A stretch of DNA of 64,000 nt from Anagrus nilaparvatae (Eukaryota; Arthropoda; Insecta; Hymenoptera; Mymaridae), in the NCBI GenBank assembly GCA_022575985.1, contig JAKSXM010000272.1, forward strand, positions 24,548,501 through 24,612,500, written 5' to 3'. This document shows positions 1 through 10,863 of the stretch, piece after piece. The notes under the pieces are model-generated. The model had not been told where the DNA came from and did no database searches. It worked only from the letters and a program-made list of their open reading frames with translations. Both the position numbers and the translations under genes were made by a program. Each line of letters opens with the position of its first letter. Within the stretch, counting starts at the first letter, position 1.

Positions 1-1599
1 TTTTTAATAAGTGATTGTTAAATGACATTTCTTGAGAAAGAGAGTAGCATAAGGCACCATTTCATTAACGACACGTATTTATATTACACGTACAGTACAT
101 CATACCACGCACACACTTAAATTTATTATTTCATATATTTAAAGAGACAAAAAAAGTAATACAGCATACATATTGGTTTTTACTAGAGGTACGGATACGA
201 TACTAGCATTTTACTCCAAAACTAATATGTAAGATGAAATGAAAAGAAAAAGGCAAAAGCTAAAAGAAAGAAAGAGACATGGACGCACACGTTGATAGCG
301 TGCAGATCATAAAAATGTTAGAGGAAATGATGGAAAAAAGTAACCTGATGGAAAGCTTATAAATATGATGAAATTTAAAGGGCGTAGGTGTTTTTATAAA
401 AGCTGTTGTTAAGTTTTTAGGGCGCGAAAAATACTTATGTTATGTTAAGAGATAAAAGCCGCCTATTGATTCTCAGCGTCAGTACCATACACCAATGCAA
501 ATTTAAAAAAAAAAGAAAAAAGTACCTTATTGATAACGGTAACACGGTAAATATATTGACAGTTAACCAAATTTAGAAACAAAAATATAGAATTCAATGA
601 ATTCTTAACATGCAGTAAATTTATTTAAATAAAAACTAAAAAATCACTTTATTTAACTAAAAAGTTTATACAAAAACCCGGTCGGCGTTGCGGTAAAGTC
701 TGTCTGGCTGACAGCTCCACAAGAGGCACAAGCACTCAGCTACTCCCTTAATTAGAATTAAATATTTCTTTTGTAATAAAATGACTCACACAAGATTTAT
801 CTACAATATGAATTGTGCACTACAAAAATTCTATTTTTATTTACACTACTTACGGATATATAAAAAACACTATTTTTACTACAAACAATAAAAAATAAAG
901 CTCAACACTTCTCGAAAAGTACCGTATGTCAAAATGGCGCCGGTGCAAAAAGGATCATGCTTCGTAATTCTTACCACCTGCCACGTATAGGCGCACTATG
1001 TACTTAATTCTGTTATGTTTATTGGTTAAAATATGGTCACGTGATTCTTTTCTTTAATATCTTTTCAAATTTAAACTTCTTCTCTTTTATCTTCAGAGAT
1101 ATTATCATATAATACTAATACATTATTTTAATAATAGATGGCCAAACATCACGTTTCTCTAATCAGATGTTCAAAATTCTATTTGAGTTTTGAAATTTGA
1201 ATATCATCTTCATGTTGATAAACAAATAAACAAACAAAAAGTCTTAAATGTGTAATGTAGTTTTTTACATTGAATATAAATAAATAATATCTTTAAAATA
1301 AGTCTTCAGAACAAGCAGTTCAAAAGGTAAAGCGATTTTGTCAATTATAAAATCAGCCCCCAAATAATAAATCGAGTAATAAATATAATTATTCTTTTGG
1401 TTTCAGAGGTATAGACAGGTGTAGTTCTAGGTTCGCCAATGGTTTGGCATAATTTTTATTAAATATTTTAGTTTTTTAAGATTATGATTTTATGAAATAA
1501 TGTCTTCAAATTAAGCATGCTATGATTATTTTTTTTATCTGGAAAGTTTTCAAAAACAAAAAATTTAAAAATATATTTAAAATAACGAAATTTTTAATA
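1..1599. other. A+T-rich stretch with no recognised gene
   Basis: No open reading frame of note and no recognisable protein similarity on either strand. Two short patches (about 660-760 and 930-1000) are less A+T-rich than their surroundings and could be untranslated exon sequence or old repeat, but nothing supports a choice. Confidence 0.5.
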
Positions 1600-2790
1600 T
1601 AATATTTGCTGATCTTAAATGATGATAAAATGTATTATTTTTTTTTAAATATCCCACAGCTCAAATCAAATTTTTGACTTCCTAATTTTCCAACCGTCTC
1701 TAAATTTTTTATGAATAACAGATGAAAATCGAAAGTTTGATTTGAAAAACATAAAATCATTAAAATTTTAGAGGCCATGAATATAACTTATAAAAGTTTG
1801 GATCATTTTACACTTGAAGCCAACTTTTTAAACTTTCTCCTGTAGCAAAAACAGTGGATAAAAAAATTCAAAAATTTAAAAATAATTTACAAAAATAATT
1901 ACTCACAATAAGCGCATAATTGAATTTTACCTGTTTGATGAGCTTTCTGATGGCTTGATTGTATAAATCTTGTTTTTCATAAAAACTTGATATTACAAAT
2001 AAAATTAATTTTATTAAATCGATATCTTTCAAACATATTTATTATAATTATGGTTGAATGTACGTAGATAAAACTGGCATTTTTTTTTATTTAAAATTTT
2101 TGGAAATTGAAACTTCTGGAATCTTCAAGTTTTTTTGCCATTCATCAAATTTTATGTTCTCTAAAAGTAACTTAAAAACTAAAGCACTTTAAAGGGCTAA
2201 TATTAATAAATGCAGTTAATAAATTAATTTTTTTTTTTTAATTTTCAAGTATACATAATTTAATCAATGGTTACCAGAATTGAAAGTTCCGAAAGTTTCA
2301 ATTTTCAGAAATTTTGAATAAAAATGCTATTTCTAACCATCCGATTCAATCCTAAACATCAGTAGTTTTCGAGGCAGTTTTATTAACATGGAGCACGTTT
2401 ATAGGCAGAGGGGGTTACTTCCAGCATGTCATTGGGGGGTAAAATGGACTTTCAATTTAGAATATTTTTGATTCATGGACTAATGGAATAATTTGAGTTT
2501 AGGGACTTAGAATATTCCGGGTTTACGGCCTTAGAATAATTTAGATTTAGGGACTTAAAATAAATTTAGAAGGATTTTAGGAGCTAAAAATTATATTTTT
2601 TTGACTTAAAATTATAAAGGCTTCAAGACTCAAAATATAAATTTAATGTTACATGCTCGTTTGTTGTAAGTTCAGAAACCGATTTTAAGTTTTTTGATTT
2701 ATTTTCATTCTATTTAGATATTAAGAATTGATTCAGTTATTGAAACATAGATGTTTAAAATTTAATTTGAAAAATATATAAACAAATCGT
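1600..2790 (+). repeat. Dispersed repeat, copy 1 (also at 62773-64000, partly at 24930-25270)
   Basis: Near-identical blocks recur at the far end of the window. Examples are the stretch around CCAACCGTCTCTAAATTTTT (about 1690) against 62850, and the run TTAGGGACTTAAAATAAATT (about 2550) against 63820. The 3' part (about 2450-2640) is itself a degenerate short tandem array of a roughly 25-bp unit around TTTAGGGACTTAGAATAATT. That part recurs alone at 24930-25270 and, in related form, near 50160-50330 and 53040-53100. No coding potential is seen. Confidence 0.8.
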
Positions 2791-3166
2791 TTTTCTTGTC
2801 AGCGGCCAAATAGCACATATTTCCCAGCCAGGGCGCGATTCAAAAATACGGCTTTTCTTGCCATTGGGCCATTCTTCATTTTAGCGGCCTAGAATAAAAA
2901 TATATATGTTACCGCTAAAGTACTGAAAATGTTATTATATATAATACCTAGGTAATATATATATTAACGAAAAACTCCAAAACTGATACGTTAATTTATT
3001 AAATAAAACTCAATTTAATATATTACCTATAGGTTTTATATATAATATCGAGACAGCGTTAGGTAATGTATTAAACTCGAGTTTATTACCCGCTAATTTA
3101 TTGAATAGATGAATTTTTCAAGTATTTATTATTGTTTGTTTTTATAAAAGTAATACATATTTGAAA

Positions 3167-3650
3167 ATGTTGAGTTATAATATTACAAAAATAATGAGTG
3201 CTATGGACGTTGATAAAAAAATAATTTTCAAAGAAAGATTTTACGAAAAGCTAGATAATTTAATTGATAAAAATTCAAAAAATACGTAGGTATTATTTTT
3301 CAAAAAGTAAAACTGAAGAAATAATCAATAAAGTTAAAGAATGTAAAAATAGCGATTATATGAAACAGCCTTCTGATTATTATTTGTTACAACATTATAA
3401 TGTTTTAAGTTCAAATGGAGTAGAAAAATTAATACTTCCTCTTTCTGACAAGAATCCTGACATATTGTATGAAGCCCATATAAATATCGGCCATGGTGGT
3501 CGTGATCGAATGATAAAAGAATTAAAAAGGCAATACAAAAATATCAAACAAAAAGAAATTAATTTATTTTTAAATTTATGTAAAGTTTGTCAGAAAAAAA
3601 AAGGGTGCGTGAAAAAAGGATTGGTTGTAAAGCCTATAATTTCTCCTTAA
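3167..3650 (+). pseudogene. Ginger/KRBA2-like integrase N-terminal fragment (H2C2 zinc finger)
   Basis: The first frame starts at ATG 3167 and reads MDVDKKIIFKERFYEKLDNL-type sequence to a TAG at 3287. The reading then continues one frame over (from about 3264) to a TAA at 3648. The second part contains an H2C2-type integrase zinc-binding motif: HINIGHGGRDRMIKELK, then CKVCQKKK about 30 residues later, ending in VVKPI. This order and wording resemble the N-terminal half of KRBA2/SCAND3-like integrases related to Ginger transposons (family knowledge). The DDE core that should follow is absent, so the protein is truncated as well as frameshifted. It lies wholly inside the TIR element at 2908-3918. 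Confidence is good for the zinc-binding domain and moderate for the family name. Confidence 0.7.
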
Positions 3651-3682
3651 AATAAATCTTAAATTTTTTTTCTATAAATTAA

Positions 3683-3880
3683 CCTAGGTAATATATATAA
3701 TAACGAGTGCTGGTAGGTAAAATATTAAACTAAAACTGAATTTAATATATTAACGGGTGCCACTTAGGTAATATATTAAATAGAACGATATTATATATAA
3801 AACCTAGGTAATATATTAAATTCAGTTTTAGTTTAATATTTTACCTACCAGCACTCGTTATTATATATATTACCTAGGTT
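3683..3880. repeat. Long hairpin at the right end of the integrase element
   Basis: The left arm ACCTAGGTAATATATATAAT plus the following 50 bases (GAGTGCTGGTAGG core) is repeated in inverse at 3805-3880 (CCTACCAGCACTC core). The loop holds further copies of the same AGGTAATATATTAAA words, which also occur at the left end (about 2945-3075). Confidence 0.8.
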
Positions 3881-3963
3881 TTATATATAATAACGGAATT
3901 CAGTACTTTAGCGGTAACATATACACTATAAAAAATAATAAAATTTTAAGAAGTTAATATTAA

Positions 3964-4911
3964 CCCTCCGCCGGCAACCATGGACGATATCGTCCTCACG
4001 AATTTTGCCCCAACCCTGTATCTCGGAAACTAGAAGTAAAGGGATCTTGGAACCCCTTCGTAAAAAATTGTAGAGAGGATCCAGGAAAGCTTGCCAACGC
4101 ACGTTAGTATGTGTCTAGCCGTTTTAGTATAAATTCAGGTCAAAGTTGGCCTCCGTTCGTTTTCGACCATGGTAGCCGGCGGTGTAAGTTTTTTTGGTTT
4201 CCAGATAGGGAGATTTTTTTCATATTTATGCTACAAAGTGAAAATTTTTGATAACTTATTATTTATTTTTGGTAAAAAATTAAAATTTAGTGATAAGAAG
4301 TAACAATGGATGCGGAAATGTTAATAATCATCGGTATGTCAGAATGTCATGCAGCAGTTTGCGATGAGCACAGAATGCATCTTTTTTTTAAATGCAGATA
4401 GTGTTTTTTTCATTTATTTTTATTTACAATAATATTTTTTATTTAAAAACAATGTGTTATAAGCTCTTTTTACAAATAAAACAACTTTTATCCAAAAAAG
4501 ATGTGATTAAAAATTTTTTTTTTTTCTTTGAAAAATAGCCAATTTTCAGGTTGCGAAATAAATATGGTTTTTTTAGCGTAGCCAAATCTGGGTAGATTTT
4601 TTTTAATTACCTATATATGAACTTCAAAACCCTGCAATATTTTTTGTTAACATCAATTAGGACCCAAGATATGAATTTTTTAGTAAATTGACCCAAATTG
4701 CTCGTTTAGTGCGGTTCAAAAAATTTTCACGGCTAAACAAATTAATTTTTTCCAAAAAAACCTTCAAGGCGGTTTACCTGAAGAGTTTCCTGAAATTTTG
4801 CCGTCGGTTTCACTCAAATCCGACTACTCTAGGGAGGTTAAATTTAGCCACGTCCAAAAAGGACCATGGTTGCCGGGCGCGTAGTAAAAAACATACATAG
4901 CCGACGGTGGG
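3964..4911. mobile_element. piggyBac-like non-autonomous element with TTAA target duplication
   Basis: A TTAA lies at each side (3960-3963 and 4912-4915). The left end reads CCCTCCGCCGGC and the right end GCCGACGGTGGG, an imperfect inverted pair with the CCC...GGG ends and TTAA target site typical of piggyBac elements (family knowledge). A subterminal word pair CAACCATGG / CCATGGTTG is also inverted. No transposase ORF is visible in the 948 bp. Confidence 0.7.
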
Positions 4912-4929
4912 TTAATTTCGTACCCATTA

Positions 4930-5370
4930 AGTCCCCGGATCCCAATTTTCCAATATGGCGGACCAAAAAACATTTTTGAATAAGCTTTTTACATTGCCAA
5001 GGGGTTTAGAGGTCGAGAAAATCGTTTTTATGAAGTTTTTATTTACATTTTTTTTGGTCGGCCATCTTGAAGAATTTGGAAAATATGCTGGGACAAAAAA
5101 ATTAAAATTTTCATTTATAAAAACGTTTTTCTCGACTCCGAAACCCCCCAGGAAATGTAGAAAGTTTTTATTTTCATGTTTTTTGGTCCGCCGTCTTGGA
5201 AAATTGGAAAATTTGTTGGGGCAAAAAAATAAAAATTTTCATTCATAAAAACGTTTTTTTCAACCCCGAAAACCCCTAGGTAATGTAGAAAGTTTTTATT
5301 TTCATGTTTTTTGGTCCGCCATATTGGAAAATTGGAAAATTGTTTATGATAAAAAATTAAAAATTAAGCC
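4930..5370. repeat. Fold-back element with about 128-bp tandem units
   Basis: The left edge CCAATTTTCCAATATGGCGG is the inverse of the right edge TCCGCCATATTGGAAAATTG (near 5317-5336). Between them a unit of about 128 bp is repeated at 5041, 5169 and 5299 (partial). Its key words are TTTTTTGGTCCGCC, CATAAAAACG and AATGTAGAAAGTTTTT. The first unit (4950-5040) is present in inverse. Confidence 0.75.
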
Positions 5371-5949
5371 TCCAGGATATCAGTTTTCCTTCATACGGTC
5401 CATTTTCATCCCGAAGGTATTCGAGGAGATGACAGAAATTTCAGGGAGTTATAACTCCTTAAATCAGGGAGTTTATTATATTTACGGGCTTGTACTACTT
5501 TTACTACTTGTACTACTTTTTTTTATGTTTAAGATAAGCTTGAATTTATTTCAATGTTATATTTGGATATAACAAATTCGAATTAGCTTAAATTAGCCCA
5601 ATTCCATTTATTGTATCAAGCTAATATTTTACTGAAAGAAGCTTGCTTTCAATTGAATCACGGGATCTCCCGTCAAGTCACTGTTTAAGTTGATTCAAGT
5701 AAATATTCGCTTCGCCGTATTTACCTTCGCACTTAGGTGGCGTCAACTTCGCATAGCTTGGCAATACTCTATATTTTTCATAGTATACTATTAAGAGAAC
5801 ACATTTTTTATTGCAAAATCTGGTGATAGTAAATACATTGCTTAATTGTTCTGTTTATGATTTTTTGAATAAGTAGCTGAATAAATAACACAGTTGCACA
5901 AAAAAAAAAATTCTGATCCTGTAACTAGACCTACCTAGAGGTAAGTTTT
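5371..5949. other. Unassigned stretch
   Basis: No gene seen. A short palindrome GGGAGTTATAACTCC occurs at about 5445 and a small GC-richer patch lies at 5690-5770. Neither can be assigned. Confidence 0.4.
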
Positions 5950-7105
5950 TCGATGTCCTAAAACCGAATCTGAAGTCAGAATTTATCCTACACCCTCAGA
6001 TTTTGTCCCAGCTACCCCCAGCTACCCTCTAAACCGACCCAAAAAGCAAATATTTTACTATGTCCAAAAGTTAAAAATAAAAGTACTTTAGTTACGTAAT
6101 TTGATGTTCTAAAAACGAATTTCAAATCGGAATTTACCTATCATTCTTAGTTTTTGCCTCAGCTACCTCAATCACCCTCTAAACTGCCCCAGAGGGTGAA
6201 TATTTTATTTGACGCCATTTTTTTTGACAAGAAAAAAAAGTGAACAAAGATGAGTTAACCAGAAAAAAATGAACAAAAAAAGTTGAACATAGAAATTTTT
6301 GAACAAAAAAAATTGAACATAAAAATTTTTGAACAAAAAAAGTTGACCAAAATTATTTGACAAAAAAAAAATAAAAAATTAATGAAAAAATGAACATAAG
6401 AAGTTGAAAATAGAAATTTTCAAGTTTTTTCATTTTTTTAAGTTTGTTCAACTTAAAAATTTCTATGTTCAACTTCTTATGTTCATTTTTTCATTAATTT
6501 TTTATTTTTTTTTTGTCAAATAATTTTGGTCAACTTTTTTTGTTCAAAAATTTTTATGTTCAATTTTTTATGTTCAAAAATTTCTATGTTCAACTTTTTT
6601 TGTTCATTTTTTTCTGTTCAACTCATCTTTGTTCACTTTTTTTTCTGGTCAAAAAAAATGGCGTCTTTTATTTTTTACAAAAGTTAAAAATAAAAGTACC
6701 ATAGATACGTATTTTGATGTTCTAAAAACAAATTTCAAGTCAGAATTTACCTATCACCCTTAGTTTTTGCTCCAGTTACCTTAGGAACCCTCTAAAATCC
6801 ACCAGAGGAAGGTTAATTAATCGCTTTAAAGTATTACAGCGATATCAGGATGGTGCTATGAACTTTTGTTGGAAACAAATGTCCCAGTAGCTGGGACAAA
6901 AACTAAGGGTGATAGGTAAATTCTGACTTGAAATTCGTTTTTAGAACATCAAAATACGTAACTAAAGTACTTTTATTGTTAACTTTTGGACATAGTAAAA
7001 TTTTGCTTTTTGGGTTCGGTTTAGAGGGTGGCTGGGGGTAGCTGGGACAAAATCTGAGGGTGTAGGCTAAAATCTGACCTCAGATTCGGTTTTAGGACAT
7101 CAAAA
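5950..7105. mobile_element. Fold-back element built of about 140-bp subrepeats
   Basis: The left arm words GATGTCCTAAAACCGAATCTG (5954) and CAGATTTTGTCCCAGCTACC (5998) recur in inverse at 7030-7105. Each arm contains two related units of about 140 bp (GATGTTCTAAAAACGAATTT at about 6102 and the inverse at about 6940). A younger palindromic element (6211-6665) is inserted in its left half. Confidence 0.75.
6211..6665. mobile_element. Palindromic MITE with 8-bp target duplication TTTTATTT
   Basis: The element starts GACGCCATTTTTTTTGAC and ends with its inverse GTCAAAAAAAATGGCGTC. TTTTATTT flanks both sides (6203-6210 and 6666-6673). The two arms are inverted over about 200 bp and consist of repeats of the words GAACAAAAAAAGTTGAACAT / ATGTTCAACTTTTTTTGTTC. 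The 8-bp duplication is the size made by hAT-type transposases; the superfamily is inferred. It interrupts the older fold-back at 5950-7105. Confidence 0.8.
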
Positions 7106-8101
7106 TATGTAACAAAAGTACTTTTCTTTAAGAGGTAAAAAAACATTTTAATTTATTCAAATCCTGTCTTTATTTAATTAAATATAAAATATTTTGAATT
7201 AAAAAATTCAAACTAACTTGTCTAAAACTCTTCAATATTGTAGCAGTATTAATTTTTTTTTAAGTTAGGTAAAAATTAAAAAATGAGTTAAAACTTTAAA
7301 GCAGCAAACTTTATGTGAAGAAAGTACTTTTAAAATAGCTTTCAAGCCTTAAAAAACTTTAGTGCAAATACACTAATTTTTTCAAAAAAATTAAAAAAAA
7401 TAGTTTATAATTTATCAATAACATAAACTGGAAGATGGTTTTTCTGAAGTTTGATATTCCTCAAAATAGAATTGTCCAAAAATGGCACTAAATTATCATT
7501 TCATAAAAACTATATTTATAATCTTAGTAAAAGGATCAATCTCTATATTATTAAAAGTAATTAAATTTTTCAAAAAATACCTCAACCAACAAAATTAACT
7601 AGTGCGTTGGTACTTTTTTTTAAAACTAAAACCACAACTCCTAAAAACTTCACTCATATTTTTCGCAAAATTGTTTGCTGCAATTAAATTTTTTACATAA
7701 CAAAAATAATTACTGCGTTGAATGTACTGATAATTTTCTGTAAAAGAAGCGTAACTGTTATTTTCTATTTTACAAAAATAAGTGCCTTAAAAAAACATTT
7801 AGACTTGCCACATTCATACAATCCTGACTGTATTTGAATTAAAATTTTTACAAAATAATTTCAGTTATGCAAATCTCAATTCACGAGTCACTTATAAATT
7901 ACAAAAGCTAATCTTTTGTATACATTAATATATTAATTATAAAGTATAAGAATTTTTTTGTTCACCTAGAAAAATTTTATCTTGTTTATAAAAAAAAATT
8001 TTACATTATTCTGATTATGTTGACGATTCTGTCGTTGATCCTTCGTCATTGGAAGAAGAATCAGACTCTGTAATTATATGAACAATGTTTCAACCTTGGC
8101 T
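7106..8101. other. Unassigned A+T-rich stretch
   Basis: No ORF, repeat pair or hairpin could be recognised. It lies downstream of the - strand LRR pseudogene and may be its old 3' flank. Confidence 0.4.
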
Positions 8102-9707
8102 TCAACCTTGCTGTTTTGATAATAGAATATTTATGTGCCCATTTGTCAAGCTTTGGCATTCGCTGAGGTCTAATTTTGTAAGTTCTTTGCAACTATTTGA
8201 AATATTAATTAATGCCTTTTTCAAAATCAAGATTTGTTGCAGATAAGTTCAAAGCTCGTAAGTGTTTAGTATTTTTGAATTCATTTAAACAGCTACTTGT
8301 GATTATGCTCTGTTTTATGTTTAAATGTTGTACTTTTGGAGATGTTAGAAGAGGGTATAATAAATTATCTATCAAATCCGTGATATTGATTTCCAAATGT
8401 TATAAACTGTTTAAAACTAGTTCTTCACTGTATTTTATACTTTTCTTAAAACTTATATCAATTAATTTAAAAATTTCAAGATTTATTAAAAATTTTAATT
8501 TTTTTATAAATGTATAATTAGACCTGTGACGAGGTAACGAGGCAACCTCGTTCTCGGTGTACGAGGCGAGGCGAGAACGAGGCGATAACGAGGCGAGATC
8601 AAAATTTGAAATTCTCGCTTAGACGAGGCGAGACCGAGAATAAAATTTCCAAAATCTCGCATCGCCTCGCCTCGCCTCGCCTCGTTAAACCTCGTAATTC
8701 TTTTTTTACCCAATTTTTACCAAGACTAGATTGCCATACCCCTTGGAACAGCACCTTAGAAATGCTAAGAATTTTTAGGGAGTTAAAATTAAGATATTAA
8801 GAAATAAAAATTTTTATTTCTTTATATCTTAATGATTTATATATTATCGGCTATAGGACAACAATAATGAAACGCGTTAATTCTGGCTTCACGATATTTA
8901 ATAGCACGCAATAATGCCATAAGAAAAGCATTTACAACTTTCAATTATTAACAAAGATACAATTAAATTGTTTTATTATTTATAATTTATAAAACCTAAA
9001 TTAAATATCGATAAATAGAGAAAGATTCATGCATTTTTTAGTATTTCTATTTTTAAGCTATGTGACCATTTATGAACACCAATTTCTTTTACTGCCAACT
9101 TAATTTGAAAATTTTTTTGGATTATGAAAATAAGGGTGATTAAGATGTGGTCTTAAATTCTGTTATAGTCTGTTACTTTTTTCTTGTAAGTATTCAAAAA
9201 CTGACCGAGGAAAAGAACTAAAGAAGGAAAGTGTTAAATGCATTTTCTCTGTGCTCTATTATTTTTTTATTCTTGTGCTTGAAAAAAATCTAAAAGATGA
9301 TATTTATCAATGTTTTAAAAATATTGAATTATCACTTCATCATAAATGTGCTTTAAATGTGTATAATATACTTTTAATATGCATTATACATGCAATTTTA
9401 TAATTTTTTTAAGCCTTGATTAAAATTTTTTGATTTTATATTATTCAAGATTGTACCTCGCTTAGAAACGAGGAATTCTCGGCCGAGAAAGAGGCGAGGC
9501 GAGGCGAGGCCGAGAAAATGATTTGTGCACCTCGGCCGAGAACGAGGCGAGGCGAGATTAAACCTTTCTCGTTCTCGTTCTCGGTAAAATTTGTGATTCT
9601 CGCCTCGCCTCGCTCTCGTCACAGGTCTATGTATAATTTATTATTCCATTGTTCCACTCTAAGAAACTTAACTTTGTAAACTTTTGCAGAGCATCTCGAG
9701 TTGTTTT
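8102..9707 (-). pseudogene. LRR protein pseudogene split by a hAT-like element
   Basis: Reading the - strand from about 9707 gives DALQKFTKLSFLEWNNGIIN. Removing the inserted element (8519-9629) and one copy of its target duplication, the same frame runs on at 8510 into KKLKFLINLEIFKLIDISFK. Further LRR units follow: KVQHLNIKQSIITSSCLNEF, NTKHLRALNLSATNLDFEK and, after a one-base frameshift near 8205, CKELTKLDLSECQSLTNGHI to a TGA at 8102-8104. A nonsense TAA lies in frame at 8400-8402. The L..L.LS.C pattern is the cysteine-containing LRR type found in F-box LRR proteins. The intact F-box/LRR gene at 10864-12545, in opposite orientation, is the likely relative. No F-box survives here. Basis: direct translation; family assignment from the repeat pattern. 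Confidence 0.75.
8519..9629. mobile_element. hAT-like non-autonomous element with CGAGGCGAG-rich ends
   Basis: The inverted ends are TAGACCTGTGACGAG (8519) and CTCGTCACAGGTCTA (ending 9629; one base differs in spacing). A perfect 8-bp target duplication TGTATAAT lies at 8511-8518 and 9630-9637. Both ends (8530-8690 and 9470-9615) consist of GC-rich runs of CGAGGCGAG / CGAGAACGAG, in strong contrast to the A+T-rich genome and to the element's own middle. Duplication size and end structure point to hAT. No transposase is encoded. Open frames across the GC-rich runs are by-products of the simple repeat. Confidence 0.8.
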
Positions 9708-10863
9708 GTAAATTTATTATTTAAAAAAAAAAAAAAAAAATTGTATGTAATTGAAATACAGCTTATATAACAATTTAACCGCACAGTGGTCTGGTTATAT
9801 TACATTGATTGCTTGTATATTTTTTCTCGCAAAGGAAATGAAATCGCGAGGGTATATATATATATAAGGCAGCAGTGTTCAATAAAGCTAATATTAGTAT
9901 ATAACATTTGCAACTTTATAAAAGTTAAATTATTGTTTCTTGACATTATACTGTTCAAAATTAAATTGATGTCTTAAATTTCTCCCAAACGTTCACATAA
10001 TTCATGTAAACATTAAAAAATTTACTTTTTGTAAGTGATTAATTACAGTTACATCGTCACCATGTAGCTGTCGAACTTCTTCGCTTATTATTTGGTTAAA
10101 TTTCTAGTTAACAATCTGCCCCATCTTAGACATATCAAAGAAATAAAAATTTGTTCAGCAAGCGTTAGGTATTGGAAAATAATCACAGAAATCATGATAG
10201 TAACAGGCGTAAGAATTTGTTGATACCCTATCAAAAAGTGTTAATAATACGATTAATGATATAAATAATCATATAATTAATCATATTTAAATTTGAATCC
10301 GATTAGGATATAATCATTTATATGATTAATTACATGATTTTTTTAAATTTCAAATTTTAAAAAAAAACTCAATCAAAACATGAAAATAGTTTAAAAAATC
10401 TAAACATCATCTAAAATTAAGGTAGAAACTCATGACACGGATTTTTATTGTATTTTGTGTTTTTTTCAAACGAGAAGTTAAATGGCACGGAGAGGGGCAA
10501 AGAAGTCGACGCAGAAAGTTAAAAAAGTTTAACTTTTGCGCTTGAAATTGTCGGTAAATGCATAGAAAATTGGATGAAAAACCTCATTTTTAACAAAAAA
10601 ACAATATGTCAGCGTCTACAAAAAATGCAGACAGCAGACCCCTACTCTCCGTCTTTTCCCCTATTCTCCTCCGAAAGTAAATACTTATTAAAAAACCTAT
10701 ATATTTAGCCATGGCTATTAAACCATTTCCGGTCCTCGTTTAGTATGGATATTTATTTTCGTTGCCACGTTGGATCTTAAATTTATTTGATACAAATTAT
10801 TACTTTTGATTTAGGCAAATTGTGCTTCAAATAGTAATTTAATTTAAATATTAATCAAGAATA
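9708..10863. other. Intergenic stretch upstream of the F-box/LRR gene
   Basis: No gene seen. It holds an A-tract (9724-9740), a short (TA)n run at about 9852-9864, and a TAATCATATAATTAATCAT palindromic patch (10240-10340). A promoter for the downstream gene should lie in its distal part, but no TATA box or initiator can be chosen with confidence in such A+T-rich DNA. Confidence 0.4.

Larger units (their letters stand above)
2908..3918 (+). mobile_element. TIR element carrying a Ginger/KRBA2-like integrase remnant
   Basis: The left end begins GTTACCGCTAAAGTACTGAA and the right end is its near-perfect inverse, closing at ...TTCAGTACTTTAGCGGTAAC. The match may extend a few A/T bases outward (TATAT), so the exact border and target duplication are uncertain. 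Inside lies a broken integrase-like ORF (3167-3650). Just before the right end is a long hairpin (3683-3880) with arms of about 70 bp. At 1.0 kb and with no catalytic core this is a deletion derivative. Confidence 0.75.

Noticed and set aside
6513..6704. Phe/Val-rich frame
   Set aside because: Entirely within the palindromic MITE's repeated words.
8504..8800. Open frames on both strands over the CGAGGCGAG runs (also 9398-9622)
   Set aside because: They are by-products of a simple GC-rich repeat at the ends of a transposon; no protein pattern.
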